Positions 44,563-53,358 of a stretch of 64,000 nucleotides of DNA are shown piece by piece. Location of the stretch: positions 1,096,501-1,160,500 of the forward strand of contig NZ_CP049616.1 of the NCBI RefSeq assembly GCF_011068285.1, in the 5' to 3' direction. Position 1 is the stretch's first letter. Each line of letters begins with the position of its first letter. Under the pieces are notes generated by a model. The model was not told the DNA's origin, did not search any database, and saw only the letters and a program-made list of their open reading frames with translations. The stretch comes from Flagellimonas oceani (GTDB lineage Bacteria; Bacteroidota; Bacteroidia; Flavobacteriales; Flavobacteriaceae). A program made the position numbers and the translations under genes.

Positions 44563-46977
44563 TTAGATAAATGATTTTTGGATTAGGAATTCTTTTATGG
44601 CTTTCTCCATATCATGGCTTTTTTCATAAAGTGCCATTATGGCCTCATTTTCGGTGCCATCGGTCAGGTAGGCCGCATAGGCCTCAGGGGGCACTTCCAA
44701 GCGGTAGACGTTGCTCTCCGAACCGATCTTGATAAAGATCTCCGTGTACTTCCGATCCCCCTTCAGGTCGTTTTGGATGGAGCGCAGTTGGTTCAGGTCA
44801 TGGGCACTCAGGTGGAGCCGTTGTTTAAGGGTTTGGTATCCTTTTTCATTGCGCAGGCTGTAGAGGACCTGGGTATTCTCCAGAATGGAAGCCGAGGTGT
44901 GGTTCTCGGGCAATTGGTTGATGGACTGTAGAACGATGCCAATGGCCCCGTTCTGTTTGCGAATGGCCTGGTAATAGAACTCTACGCTCTCCAACACATT
45001 GTCGAACTTGAGCTGCTTGGCGAACTCATCGAAGAGGATAATGCCCCGCTCCGAACGGTTCCGCCAGATGGTCCGCTGTATGGCCGATTTGATGAGCTTC
45101 AGCATTACGGACAATACTTCCTTGTTGTTCCGGACCTCGTCCAGTTCAAAGACGATAACGCGTTTGTCCTCCAGACGATGGGATTGGTCTTCCCCGACCT
45201 TGAACAGAAAGCTGTAGAGGCCATCGCCCACATATTCGGAAAGAATGTGCAGAAAATGGGTCAGGTTGAAATAGCTCGGGTCGATGCCCAACCCTTGTAA
45301 TAATGAATTTTGGTTCGCTTCGATAAAGGTGTACAGTCCATCCAGACTGTGGTTCTCTTGGACCGCTCCATAGTAGCGGCGTAGGATTTTCTTCAAGGCC
45401 ACTTGTTGGGCCTTGGTCACGTTTTGGTGGGAACCATAGAGCTCCATCAAAAAGACCGTCAAATCCTCCAACCACTCCGGGGCGACACCGTCGCCAGGGG
45501 CTTTGCAAAAGGGATTGATGCCCAGGTTTTTGCCCTGCTCGTATTTGAGGATGATGTGCTGGTCCGGATAGAGCTGGGCGAACTTGGCATAACTGCCCCC
45601 CAGGTCGATGATCACCAAGCGGGTTCCCTGTTCAAAATATTGCCGCAGGATGTTGTTGGCCAAAAAGGATTTCCCCTCCCCGGTCGGGGCAAAAATGGCA
45701 AAGTTCCGGGCCTTGATGCGCTTCTTCCCCTCGTCCCAGACATCCTTCAGTACCGGGATATTGTCCAAACGGTCATTGAAAAGGATGCCCTCGGCATCGG
45801 AACGGTAGTTGGTAGTGTTGACCATCAGGCACAGGGCATGCTTCAGGTCGGTCACATAGAGATCGTTGTCCGAAAAGTTGGAAGAGAACAACGGATAGCT
45901 GTTGAGCAGGTAATGGATACGGGCCTGCCCCTCGGGCCGGTACGGCTGGATGTCCAGTTCCTTGAAACGGGCCACGAGTTCCGAGACGGTATGGTCGAGT
46001 TTCTTTTCCTCGTTTGACCAAAAAATGGTGTTCAATTGGCCCCGAACTATTCTAGAGGAATCGTCATTGTTGATCTGGGCCAAGGTGTCCGATACCCTGT
46101 CGTACAGCACCTTGTTCCACGACCCGAAATTGCTGCTCTTGGAGAGTTCCTCCAAGCGTTTTTCCAACAATTTCCGCCACTTATGTTTGTCGTCGAGATG
46201 GATGATCTGGTTGACGATATGGTTCCCCGGAAGGGTAAGCCCAAGTCCATCGATAAAGCCCTGGTGGAACAGGAACCCGTCCGCAGTATACTTTTCGTTG
46301 GGCCGACTGGTCTTCACCATGTCCCCAAAACAGGCCTCGTTGTTCACGGCCATGGCCCCGAAGAAATGGTCCCCGATCTGGACCTTGTCCCTGCCCAAGA
46401 CCATATCCGTGTCAAAACCGGCATTGAACCCATTGAAATAGGTATCGGTATACTGGATCATGGCCGCCTGGTTGTACGGCAGGACCGAAAGATGGGGACC
46501 GTTGTTCAAAAAGCCCACCGCATCCCGTACCGCTTTGCCGAACTGTTCCGCCTTTTCCCCAAGGGTCACCGGCAGCTTTTTGGGGATATGGGCAAAGGGA
46601 TTGACCAAACTGGAGCTATTTACCGCTTTGTTCTTCGGCCAGATAAAGAAGAGCAAGGATTCGTGGGACAGGTATTCCCGGCCCTGAAAATGCTTTTGGG
46701 TGGCCTGGGCCAAAAAGGTATTGTTGGGCAAGCCCTTGGCATCAAAGGCCGTTTTCTTATAAATGTCCTGTTTGTGGACCAAGGTGCCCACCGGCAGGGC
46801 TTTGAGCGCTTGGAACCACAGATCGTGGAGCTGTTCGAAATCCTTCTCCGAAAGGGAGTGGATCTCGGGCAGTTCCAGCCGGAAGGCATAGGCCAGGTTC
46901 CCATTGTTGGCCAGGATCCTGTTTTGGTCCACGTCCACGATCGGGTACCGCTCATGAAGGTTCATCGTATGTTTCAT
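44563..46977 (-). CDS. traG: Conjugative transposon ATPase TraG (VirB4-like)
   Basis: The 804-residue protein has a long N-terminal domain and a P-loop at about residues 430-437 (APTGEGKS), then a Walker B-like GIILFDEFAK and a later RKQNGAIGIVLQSINQLPEN. This is the VirB4-type ATPase that powers assembly of the mating channel. It overlaps traF by 26 bases at its start, which points to translational coupling. Not to be confused with the + strand VirD4-like coupling protein at 18063. Confidence 0.93.
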   Translation of the reverse strand: MKHTMNLHERYPIVDVDQNRILANNGNLAYAFRLELPEIHSLSEKDFEQLHDLWFQALKALPVGTLVHKQDIYKKTAFDAKGLPNNTFLAQATQKHFQGREYLSHESLLFFIWPKNKAVNSSSLVNPFAHIPKKLPVTLGEKAEQFGKAVRDAVGFLNNGPHLSVLPYNQAAMIQYTDTYFNGFNAGFDTDMVLGRDKVQIGDHFFGAMAVNNEACFGDMVKTSRPNEKYTADGFLFHQGFIDGLGLTLPGNHIVNQIIHLDDKHKWRKLLEKRLEELSKSSNFGSWNKVLYDRVSDTLAQINNDDSSRIVRGQLNTIFWSNEEKKLDHTVSELVARFKELDIQPYRPEGQARIHYLLNSYPLFSSNFSDNDLYVTDLKHALCLMVNTTNYRSDAEGILFNDRLDNIPVLKDVWDEGKKRIKARNFAIFAPTGEGKSFLANNILRQYFEQGTRLVIIDLGGSYAKFAQLYPDQHIILKYEQGKNLGINPFCKAPGDGVAPEWLEDLTVFLMELYGSHQNVTKAQQVALKKILRRYYGAVQENHSLDGLYTFIEANQNSLLQGLGIDPSYFNLTHFLHILSEYVGDGLYSFLFKVGEDQSHRLEDKRVIVFELDEVRNNKEVLSVMLKLIKSAIQRTIWRNRSERGIILFDEFAKQLKFDNVLESVEFYYQAIRKQNGAIGIVLQSINQLPENHTSASILENTQVLYSLRNEKGYQTLKQRLHLSAHDLNQLRSIQNDLKGDRKYTEIFIKIGSESNVYRLEVPPEAYAAYLTDGTENEAIMALYEKSHDMEKAIKEFLIQKSFI

Positions 46978-47242
46978 GTATAGTGATTTTTTTATTGGAG
47001 ATCATATCGGGAAATACATTCCCCACTCGTAACATTTCAGGTCGTTGGGCCCATTTGAGGAGGAGACCATAGAGTATCCCATTGGCCACCATCGCCCCAA
47101 AGAGCAAGACCAGGTCAAAGGAGAAAATGACCGCCATCAGGGAGCCGATGACGGCCAGTAGCTGAAGGGCAAAAAAGGCCACGGGCAACCCAAAGATCAG
47201 GGCACGCCCACGGATATGGCGATAAACTGCATACTGCTTCAT
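46952..47242 (-). CDS. traF: Conjugative transposon protein TraF (DUF4133)
   Basis: 96 residues with two hydrophobic segments (FGLPVAFFALQLLAVIGSL and VLLFGAMVANGILYGLLL), preceded by a typical YRHIRGRA start. The DUF4133/TraF family is VirB3-like. It lies between traE and traG and overlaps traG. Confidence 0.87.
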   Translation of the reverse strand: MKQYAVYRHIRGRALIFGLPVAFFALQLLAVIGSLMAVIFSFDLVLLFGAMVANGILYGLLLKWAQRPEMLRVGNVFPDMISNKKITIHETYDEPS

Positions 47243-47272
47243 AAGAAAGGTATAATAAGGCCTCTTTGAGGC

Positions 47273-47566
47273 TTAGACGACGATACCGATCAGATAGGTA
47301 AAGATACCCACCACCGCCCCTGCGATCAGGACAAAGACCAGGACCCGCGTGATCCCCTTTTTAAGGTCCGCGTTCTCCCCGAAAAAGTGCCCCGCATTGA
47401 ACAGGAACCCGATCAGGAAGATGACCCCGAGGATGATGGGAAAGATGGTCCGGATGGTATCCGAAATGTCGTTGACAGAATCCTCGATGCCCCCGATCTG
47501 GGGGTAGATGGGCAGGGAAAACAAAATGAGCAACAATGTTGCCCGAATTTTTGAAAGTGGTCTCAT
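47273..47566 (-). CDS. traE: Conjugative transposon protein TraE (DUF4134, VirB2-like pilin)
   Basis: 97 residues with a signal sequence and two hydrophobic segments (TIFPIILGVIFLIGFLFNA, VLVFVLIAGAVVGIFTYLIG). The layout is that of the DUF4134/TraE pilin-like proteins. It is the first gene of the visible tra operon, so the operon promoter should lie in the 125-180 bases upstream, a region it shares with the divergent amidase gene. Confidence 0.87.
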   Translation of the reverse strand: MRPLSKIRATLLLILFSLPIYPQIGGIEDSVNDISDTIRTIFPIILGVIFLIGFLFNAGHFFGENADLKKGITRVLVFVLIAGAVVGIFTYLIGIVV

Positions 47567-47653
47567 AAAAATGGCTTTAAGGCCCTTCTCGGGCGGATTA
47601 GAAATTCAATTGCGGAATTTCTAGCGTTTGGGAAGGTTCCTTGGAAACCACAT

Positions 47654-47683
47654 AAATTTTAACATTCGGGGACGTTAAAATTT
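47654..47683. repeat. Inverted repeat in the traE/amidase divergent region
   Basis: A perfect inverted repeat with 10-bp arms, AAATTTTAAC and GTTAAAATTT, separated by ten bases. It is the probable control site of the divergent traE and amidase promoters. Its right part (GGGACGTTAAAATTTGGG) resembles GGGACGCTTAAATTTTGGG at 54109-54127. Confidence 0.6.
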
Positions 47684-47700
47684 GGGGGATTTTGAACAAA

Positions 47701-48402
47701 ATGAGGTATTCGCTAAAAATTGTGCAATGGAATTTTAAAACCCTTGATATGAGAGTTGCCATGCCAATCCTGCTCCTGCTATGCACAGGATACCCACCAT
47801 TATGCTTCGGACAAAACCTCCCTGATCCGCCCTTGGTGGTCATCGATCCCGGACATGGGGGAGTGGATTCAGGGGCCATCGGGACACAAGGGGTCTTGGA
47901 AAAGGACATCGTACTGAAGGTGGCCCAGGAGATGGTGCGGTTGAACCGGGAAATCCATGGTGGTGCCTTGGAACTCTACCTGACCCGATACGCTGATACA
48001 CTGATCTCACTCAGCGATAGGACAGGGTTGGCCAAAGCCTTGAAAGCTTATGCCTATGTGTCCATCCATTGCAACCAAGCTCGGAGAATCGGAGCCCAGG
48101 GCATCGAAGTATTTGTTCCCGAGGGCGGTGGTAGGTTTACGGAAACTTCCCTTCAGTTGGCCCATGCCATTCGCCAGAATTTGAACCAACATTTGGGCCT
48201 AAAGGATAGAGGAGTAAAGATGGCCAATTTCCTGGTACTACAGGAAACCACCCAACTGTGCCCCTCGGTATTGGTCGAACTTGGGTTTTTGTCCAATAGG
48301 GTAGAAGAGGAGCACCTTAAAAAGAAGCCAAGCATTGCCGCCATTGCTTTGGTCGTATTGGAAACCTTGATTACTTATTTCAATGAAGGAAATAACAAAT
48401 GA
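47701..48402 (+). CDS. N-acetylmuramoyl-L-alanine amidase
   Basis: The protein has the Amidase_3 fold: VVIDPGHGGVDSGAIG with the zinc-binding His and Glu region, YVSIHCNQA with the second zinc His, and SVLVELGFLSNRVEE with the catalytic Glu. A signal peptide follows a Met at 47749 (AMPILLLLCTGYPPLCFGQ); the ATG at 47701 gives a longer N-terminus and either may be used. It probably opens peptidoglycan for the mating channel, as it is divergent from traE. Confidence 0.88.
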   Translation: MRYSLKIVQWNFKTLDMRVAMPILLLLCTGYPPLCFGQNLPDPPLVVIDPGHGGVDSGAIGTQGVLEKDIVLKVAQEMVRLNREIHGGALELYLTRYADTLISLSDRTGLAKALKAYAYVSIHCNQARRIGAQGIEVFVPEGGGRFTETSLQLAHAIRQNLNQHLGLKDRGVKMANFLVLQETTQLCPSVLVELGFLSNRVEEEHLKKKPSIAAIALVVLETLITYFNEGNNK

Positions 48403-48478
48403 GGCCCTAACATTGGTTAAATGTATTTTGAAGGAAGTCTATGACCAGATTAAATACTGGTTCAGGAAAGGGGAATAA
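48383..48478 (+). CDS. Possible 31-residue peptide overlapping the amidase end
   Basis: A short frame (starts MKEITNEALTLVK, ends YWFRKGE) overlaps the amidase stop by 20 bases. It is amphipathic and could be a real translationally coupled small protein. There is no further support. Confidence 0.2.
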   Translation: MKEITNEALTLVKCILKEVYDQIKYWFRKGE

Positions 48479-48662
48479 TTCGATTTACCTTAATCATTCA
48501 GTAAAGATAACCAAGCCGCTACCCCTGTCAAGGTCGATTTAAAAAATTGAGCCCGCTAAATTTTTTACCGGGAGCCAGCTCCCTAATTCCACCTTGATCC
48601 ATCCTCCGCTTCGCTCCTGTTGGTTGGGTTCACTGCATGTTTAATTTAAAATCTTTTTAATC
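48403..48662. other. Leader region before the coiled-coil gene
   Basis: About 260 bases with a hairpin (GGGAGC-ca-GCTCCC, 48570-48583) and a conserved-looking GCTTCGCTCC segment that resembles part of the ssb leader at 14.53 kb. No terminator with a clear T-run was seen. This is likely the 5' leader of the gene at 48663. Confidence 0.35.
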
Positions 48663-49112
48663 ATGGAAAAAACAGTTGAAACACAAAAAAAGAATGCGAA
48701 AGCTACAGCAGTGGCAACTAAACCAAAAGCTGCGAATGTGGTTCCAGCAAAGGGAACTCTGAAGTTGGAGAACATGGAGACCATCCTTCAGAAAATTGAA
48801 CGCTTGGAACAGCTCAAAAGACACTATGGTCGATTGAAGTACAAGCAGACCGATCTTCAAAAGGCCTTGGAAAAGATCAAAACGCACAAATCCAAGAAAA
48901 GTGACAAGTTCGAGCAGGAGGAAGTGGAGGAATTTCCATATGTTATCGTTCTAAAGGGCAAAGGGGATTACGACCGGTTCGAGGAAATTTTCACCATCAA
49001 CCAACCCGAGACCGTCGAAAACTTCACAGCCTATCTGTTGAACGAAGTGGACCAAGTCGTGGAAGTCTTCAAAAATGACCTTCAGGAACAGACCAAGAAT
49101 CTAGGAAACTAG
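48663..49112 (+). CDS. Coiled-coil protein of unknown function
   Basis: 149 residues with an Ala/Lys-rich N-terminus (about 1-30), a coiled coil (ILQKIERLEQLKRHYGRLKY, about 41-60) and a C-terminal acidic domain (VEEFPYVIVLKGKGDYDRFE). No signal peptide or membrane segment is visible. It is followed by a strong terminator and lies between the ICE amidase and the CBASS-like operon. I do not recognise a family with confidence. Confidence 0.65.
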   Translation: MEKTVETQKKNAKATAVATKPKAANVVPAKGTLKLENMETILQKIERLEQLKRHYGRLKYKQTDLQKALEKIKTHKSKKSDKFEQEEVEEFPYVIVLKGKGDYDRFEEIFTINQPETVENFTAYLLNEVDQVVEVFKNDLQEQTKNLGN

Positions 49113-49115
49113 GAG

Positions 49116-49138
49116 AAAAGGGGGAAACCCCTTTTTTT
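49116..49138 (+). terminator. Rho-independent terminator
   Basis: AAAAGGGG pairs with CCCCTTTT around the loop GAAA, followed by further T. It ends the coiled-coil gene transcript and isolates the defence operon. Confidence 0.88.
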
Positions 49139-49387
49139 GTCGGTATTTCTTCTCTTAACACAGTAGTAAATTTTTTAAGAGTTCCATATGAATTTGGGTG
49201 TTTACATGAATTATTTAATTACACCTGTTAATATTTTCGTTAATAAATAATATTATAGTAGGACAATACTTTCTATGTTGTTTGTAATTTTATGTTTACC
49301 AACCTTCTGAAACTCCCTTTTTTATAATCGTTTTTCGCTACCAGTAAAGACATTTCATACTGCAAGCATTAAAAAAGTATTACGCAA

Positions 49388-50395
49388 ATGGCAACAGACA
49401 GAAACGAACATTTACATAAGGTTTTAAAAACCCACGAAATAAACAAGTTGGAAAACTTGGATAAGTTCATTGCAAAGAAGAATCAAGTGAAAAATGCTTT
49501 GAATGAGAAGTTCTCTGAAGACAAAGCTTCCAATTGTATGGATTCTGGTTCATATGCTAAACATACTGCAATAAACACAAAGTTTGATATAGATTGTTGC
49601 ATCCCATTCAGGAAACGGGAAAAAGACTCAGATAAGGGTTACAGTAGTCTTTCAGATATGTTTGAGGATGTCTACAAGTACTTAAAAAATGAGTACACTG
49701 AGGAAGATGATGACATAGAAAAAGATGACGTTAGAAAACAGAAGGTTTCGATTGGGCTAAAATTCAATATTGATGGCGAGGAATTCGAAATGGACGTAGT
49801 TCCAGGTAGAGAAAGACCGAGCAATAATGATTATGGAAATAACAATACTGATTTAAGCTTGCATATCCATCCACCGAATAGGTCAAAGAAGGAGGTGGAC
49901 GATGGTAAGACCCGTATCAAAACAAACATCAAAAAACATCTTGATTTGCTATCAGGCAGCAGCAGAGTGCATGAAAGGAAAGTAGCAAAATTGCTTAAGG
50001 TTTGGAAAACTGAACGAAAAAATCAGAATGGAGGAAAGCTGATCAAGTCCTTCATGATGGAACTCTATACTAAAGAAGCTTTTGACCAAGCCGATGAAAT
50101 ACCGAATGGATTGTGGGGGAAGGTTAAGATGGTAATGAACCATATTGTAGATAATATTACTGAAAATGACCTAGTGGATCCTGCAAACTCCAGTAATATT
50201 GTTTCAGATTCCATGAGTGACACGGCTAAATCTGATACCAAAAGCGGCATGAAAAAAACAATAAAGGATACTGACGAGGATTCAGATAAGATAAAGGAGT
50301 ATTTTCCAATTAATGAAGAGTATGATGACGAGGATGACGATTCTAATTCAAAAGCCTCTTCAGTGTCAGTTCTTAGCACGAGCAAGTTTGGATAA
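49388..50395 (+). CDS. CD-NTase (CBASS-type nucleotidyltransferase)
   Basis: 335 residues with the pol-beta nucleotidyltransferase signature GSYAKHTAIN-x-KFDIDC: Gly54-Ser55, then Asp67 and Asp69, with a third acid at Asp136 (EFEMDVVPG). This fits the cGAS/DncV-like nucleotidyltransferases that make cyclic oligonucleotides on phage infection. The C-terminus is a long acidic tail (about residues 255-325) ending in SKFG. The final Gly fits the rule that the Cap2 protein forms a conjugate with the CD-NTase C-terminus. The product nucleotide cannot be predicted. It starts an operon with the fused E2-E1-JAB gene. Confidence 0.82.
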   Translation: MATDRNEHLHKVLKTHEINKLENLDKFIAKKNQVKNALNEKFSEDKASNCMDSGSYAKHTAINTKFDIDCCIPFRKREKDSDKGYSSLSDMFEDVYKYLKNEYTEEDDDIEKDDVRKQKVSIGLKFNIDGEEFEMDVVPGRERPSNNDYGNNNTDLSLHIHPPNRSKKEVDDGKTRIKTNIKKHLDLLSGSSRVHERKVAKLLKVWKTERKNQNGGKLIKSFMMELYTKEAFDQADEIPNGLWGKVKMVMNHIVDNITENDLVDPANSSNIVSDSMSDTAKSDTKSGMKKTIKDTDEDSDKIKEYFPINEEYDDEDDDSNSKASSVSVLSTSKFG

Positions 50396-52535
50396 AGAAA
50401 AAAGCGAAATCCTCGAAAGGTTAAATAGGTTAATTGGAAAAGATGAGGATATTACAATACTTGAGAAAATTCGTCTAGATGGAAATTACTTTTCCGGGAA
50501 AATAGAGGTCAGTTTTCTAAATGAATTATTGTCCTTTCAAATTAAAGTCCCGAATCACTACCCACTAACCCATCCCAACTCTGACAACATCTCAATCATT
50601 TTTAAAAATGAGGAATATGTTGGTCTAGAACATATCAATTTGGATGGATCTGTTTGTTTTCACCCAGATAAAGATGATGATTTTGACAGAAAATTTATTT
50701 ATGAACTAAAGTGCTTAAAACAATGGATTCGGGACTACTACATAATTGGAAAACAGGATGAAAATTATTCATATCTCGTTCACACCACCGAAAAGGGTAA
50801 GGTAAACAGGCTTTATTTCACGAATACTGAAAACAAGTTTGACAAGAATTCATTCGGTGAATTTGACTATTCAATCTTTACAGATGAAAAATATGGTGAT
50901 TCGAAAATTCCTGTAAAGAAATTCTTCAGACTAGGTTTTCGTAATGGAGAGGAAGATAAATGGTCAAAAACCTTTAGGGATGAACTGAAGAGTAGAACTT
51001 GTAAAAAGGGGATTTACTATTTCATAGAAGATGAACCTATAAGGGAGTCTTCAAGGGGAAGAAAAGGTGTTGAAACCTGGGATGAGCTGAACACGTTTCT
51101 TTCCGATGTATTCATTGATTATCTACACACTGGACTCAGAAGGGGTTTCGGGAAAAGTTTTTTTCATGAGAATAATCTTCTTTTTTTAATCGGATATAGA
51201 ATTCCCAATCTGGAAAACTATGAGGAACATTGGGATCTAATCAGAATTTCAAAAAGAAATATTCCAGTAGAAAGTCGAAGAATTCCAAAACAAGAGCGTG
51301 AACAGCTGAACAAGATGCATGAGACTACTCTAAAAAAAAGCAAAATCTTGTGGGGAACTACAGAGAATATAGATTATACAAGGTTTTTCGGAAGAGGCAA
51401 GTTAAATGATAAGATTACAAATTCTCATATTCTGATTATTGGCTGTGGTGCACTAGGTAGCTCTTTGGCCGAAATATTGGCAAGAGGAGGAGTTAAAAAC
51501 CTTTCATTGGAGGATTTTGACAATATAAGGGGCGGAAATTTATGCAGGGCAAATTATCATCTATACGATATGATTTACCAAAAAACGGAGCGTTTGACTA
51601 AAAGACTTAAAGCCATTTCCCCTTTTTTGAATACTACTTCGATCGACTTTAAATTAAATAGTATCGATTTAAGGAAAGTTAAGGAAATATTGGACAAATA
51701 TATCGACGTTATTTTCGATTGTTCAGCTGATCCGGAGGTTACATTCATTTTGGATAAGGTTGGTTTCAAAGGAGATATATTCAGTTTGGCTATTACAAAT
51801 AATGCCAAATCTTTAGTATCTATCACAGGGCCAAATTTGACGAAACAGGCAAGAAGTTTGTTTGCCTTTCTTGAGAACTCCGAACCAACGTATATTGAGG
51901 GAACCGGTTGCGGTTATCCAACATTTGAAGCTAACTATAATGACATAAACTATCTTCTGCATACCGGATTGAAAATCATAAATAACAACTATTCTAAAAA
52001 TAGAAAGAATGAAACCTTTGTCATTAAACCAGAATTTGAAAGCGTACCGTCAATTGATATTATAGAATACAATTTTTCATTTAGTGATAATCAAAACAGT
52101 TCTATACATATTCCTATGGGTCTTCTAAATGAAATAGAAGAAATCACAAGATTTCATTACCCAAATGAGTTTGGTGGGGTTTTCGTTGGTTATAGAACAG
52201 ACCGTGATTTTATAATTACCGATCTCCTTCTCCCTGATAAATTTGAAAATGGAAGGGCAATATTTATTAGGCATCCAGGCAGTCTAAATCAAAGGTTAAG
52301 TGAAATTCATAGAACCACAAATGGAAAAATAGAATATTTGGGCGAGTGGCACTCGCATCCAGACGGTCCCACAAAACCAAGCAAAAGAGATTTTAATGAG
52401 ATGAAAAAAATTGCAAGAGATAAAAAAATCAGCATTGCGCAACCTTTACTTATGATCGTGGCTGTTTCTATGGAATCATTTTCGAATGATTTCTATATAT
52501 ACAATAAATCGAAATTAAATAGATATGAGCTCTAA
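50313..52535 (+). CDS. Fused E2-E1-JAB protein (Cap2-Cap3-like)
   Basis: A 740-residue frame with three parts: an E2-like domain (about residues 30-150, catalytic Cys115 in DGSVCFHPD), an E1/ThiF adenylating domain (IGCGALGSS at 376-384, probable catalytic Cys533 in EGTGCGYP), and a C-terminal JAB/JAMM protease (Glu619, His680-x-His682, Asp693 in WHSHPDGPTKPSKRD). In type II CBASS, Cap2 (E2-E1) attaches the CD-NTase to targets and Cap3 (JAB) releases it; here both activities are on one chain. The frame overlaps the CD-NTase by 83 bases. Internal ATGs (to 50334) or a TTG at 50388 may be the true start. Confidence 0.82.
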   Translation: MKSMMTRMTILIQKPLQCQFLARASLDKEKSEILERLNRLIGKDEDITILEKIRLDGNYFSGKIEVSFLNELLSFQIKVPNHYPLTHPNSDNISIIFKNEEYVGLEHINLDGSVCFHPDKDDDFDRKFIYELKCLKQWIRDYYIIGKQDENYSYLVHTTEKGKVNRLYFTNTENKFDKNSFGEFDYSIFTDEKYGDSKIPVKKFFRLGFRNGEEDKWSKTFRDELKSRTCKKGIYYFIEDEPIRESSRGRKGVETWDELNTFLSDVFIDYLHTGLRRGFGKSFFHENNLLFLIGYRIPNLENYEEHWDLIRISKRNIPVESRRIPKQEREQLNKMHETTLKKSKILWGTTENIDYTRFFGRGKLNDKITNSHILIIGCGALGSSLAEILARGGVKNLSLEDFDNIRGGNLCRANYHLYDMIYQKTERLTKRLKAISPFLNTTSIDFKLNSIDLRKVKEILDKYIDVIFDCSADPEVTFILDKVGFKGDIFSLAITNNAKSLVSITGPNLTKQARSLFAFLENSEPTYIEGTGCGYPTFEANYNDINYLLHTGLKIINNNYSKNRKNETFVIKPEFESVPSIDIIEYNFSFSDNQNSSIHIPMGLLNEIEEITRFHYPNEFGGVFVGYRTDRDFIITDLLLPDKFENGRAIFIRHPGSLNQRLSEIHRTTNGKIEYLGEWHSHPDGPTKPSKRDFNEMKKIARDKKISIAQPLLMIVAVSMESFSNDFYIYNKSKLNRYEL

Positions 52536-53358
52536 GGTAAATATTCGAAAACTGTTTGGTGGACTACAAAATCAAATGGTTGCCCAATTAAATACAAATA
52601 GGGAGTTTATTGGGCATCCGAGTTCAAAAGGAGACTCACTGGAAAATACATGGATTGAATGGTTGCGAAACTATTTACCCAATAGATATTGCGTAGACAA
52701 AGCAATAATTATAGACTCAAAGGGCCAATTAAGCCATCAGATTGATTTGGTAATTTACGATCAGACATATACGCCATTTGTATTTAAACAAAATGGTATT
52801 TTCTACATTCCTGCAGAAGGAGTTTATGCCGTATTTGAGGTAAAACCCGAACTGGATAAAGGCAATATTGAATATGCTGGCGAAAAAATTGAAAGTGTTC
52901 GAAAGCTTTTTAGGACTTCCACAAATATGATTGATAGAGGTAAGTTATACAATCCAAGGACTTTGACTAAAATACTGGGTGGGATTTTAACCATAGAAAC
53001 TTCAATTGCAGAGATGACCATTGAAAAGCATTTAAAGAATCTAAAGGGGTTAAAAGCAATTGATATCGGTTGTGCAGTAAAAAACAAAAGCTTTTATGTT
53101 GATTTTTTAAAAGATGACAGTGTTTTTAACATAGGACATGATACGGTACTTACCTTGGAAGAGCACAATGATATTTTTGTTAAATTCTATGAGGCTAGAA
53201 AGGTTGATTCTATTGAGTTTAGCCAAAAAAATAATTCATTGGTTACTTTTTTTCTTCAGTTAACCAGATATCTCCAGCAAAGCATTGGAACAGTGGCTGC
53301 GATAGATTTATCTGAATATGCTAAATCTATCAATTTTGATATTGATGATGATTTATGA
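52525..53358 (+). CDS. PD-(D/E)XK nuclease-like protein (DUF6602-like)
   Basis: 277 residues with the restriction-nuclease-like core Glu40, Asp74 (HQIDLVIYD) and Glu105-x-Lys107 (AVFEVKPEL). The helical C-terminal half is unrecognised. The overall form resembles DUF6602, often found in defence loci. It overlaps the E2-E1-JAB gene by 11 bases and the ChaC-like gene by four. It is the most likely effector of the system, although the nucleotide-binding SAVED or CARF-type sensor of other CBASS nucleases is not visible. Confidence 0.65.
   Translation: MSSKVNIRKLFGGLQNQMVAQLNTNREFIGHPSSKGDSLENTWIEWLRNYLPNRYCVDKAIIIDSKGQLSHQIDLVIYDQTYTPFVFKQNGIFYIPAEGVYAVFEVKPELDKGNIEYAGEKIESVRKLFRTSTNMIDRGKLYNPRTLTKILGGILTIETSIAEMTIEKHLKNLKGLKAIDIGCAVKNKSFYVDFLKDDSVFNIGHDTVLTLEEHNDIFVKFYEARKVDSIEFSQKNNSLVTFFLQLTRYLQQSIGTVAAIDLSEYAKSINFDIDDDL

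Noticed and set aside
46036..46983. 315-residue plus-strand frame
   Set aside because: It is antisense to traG with its P-loop; the composition is that of a shadow frame.
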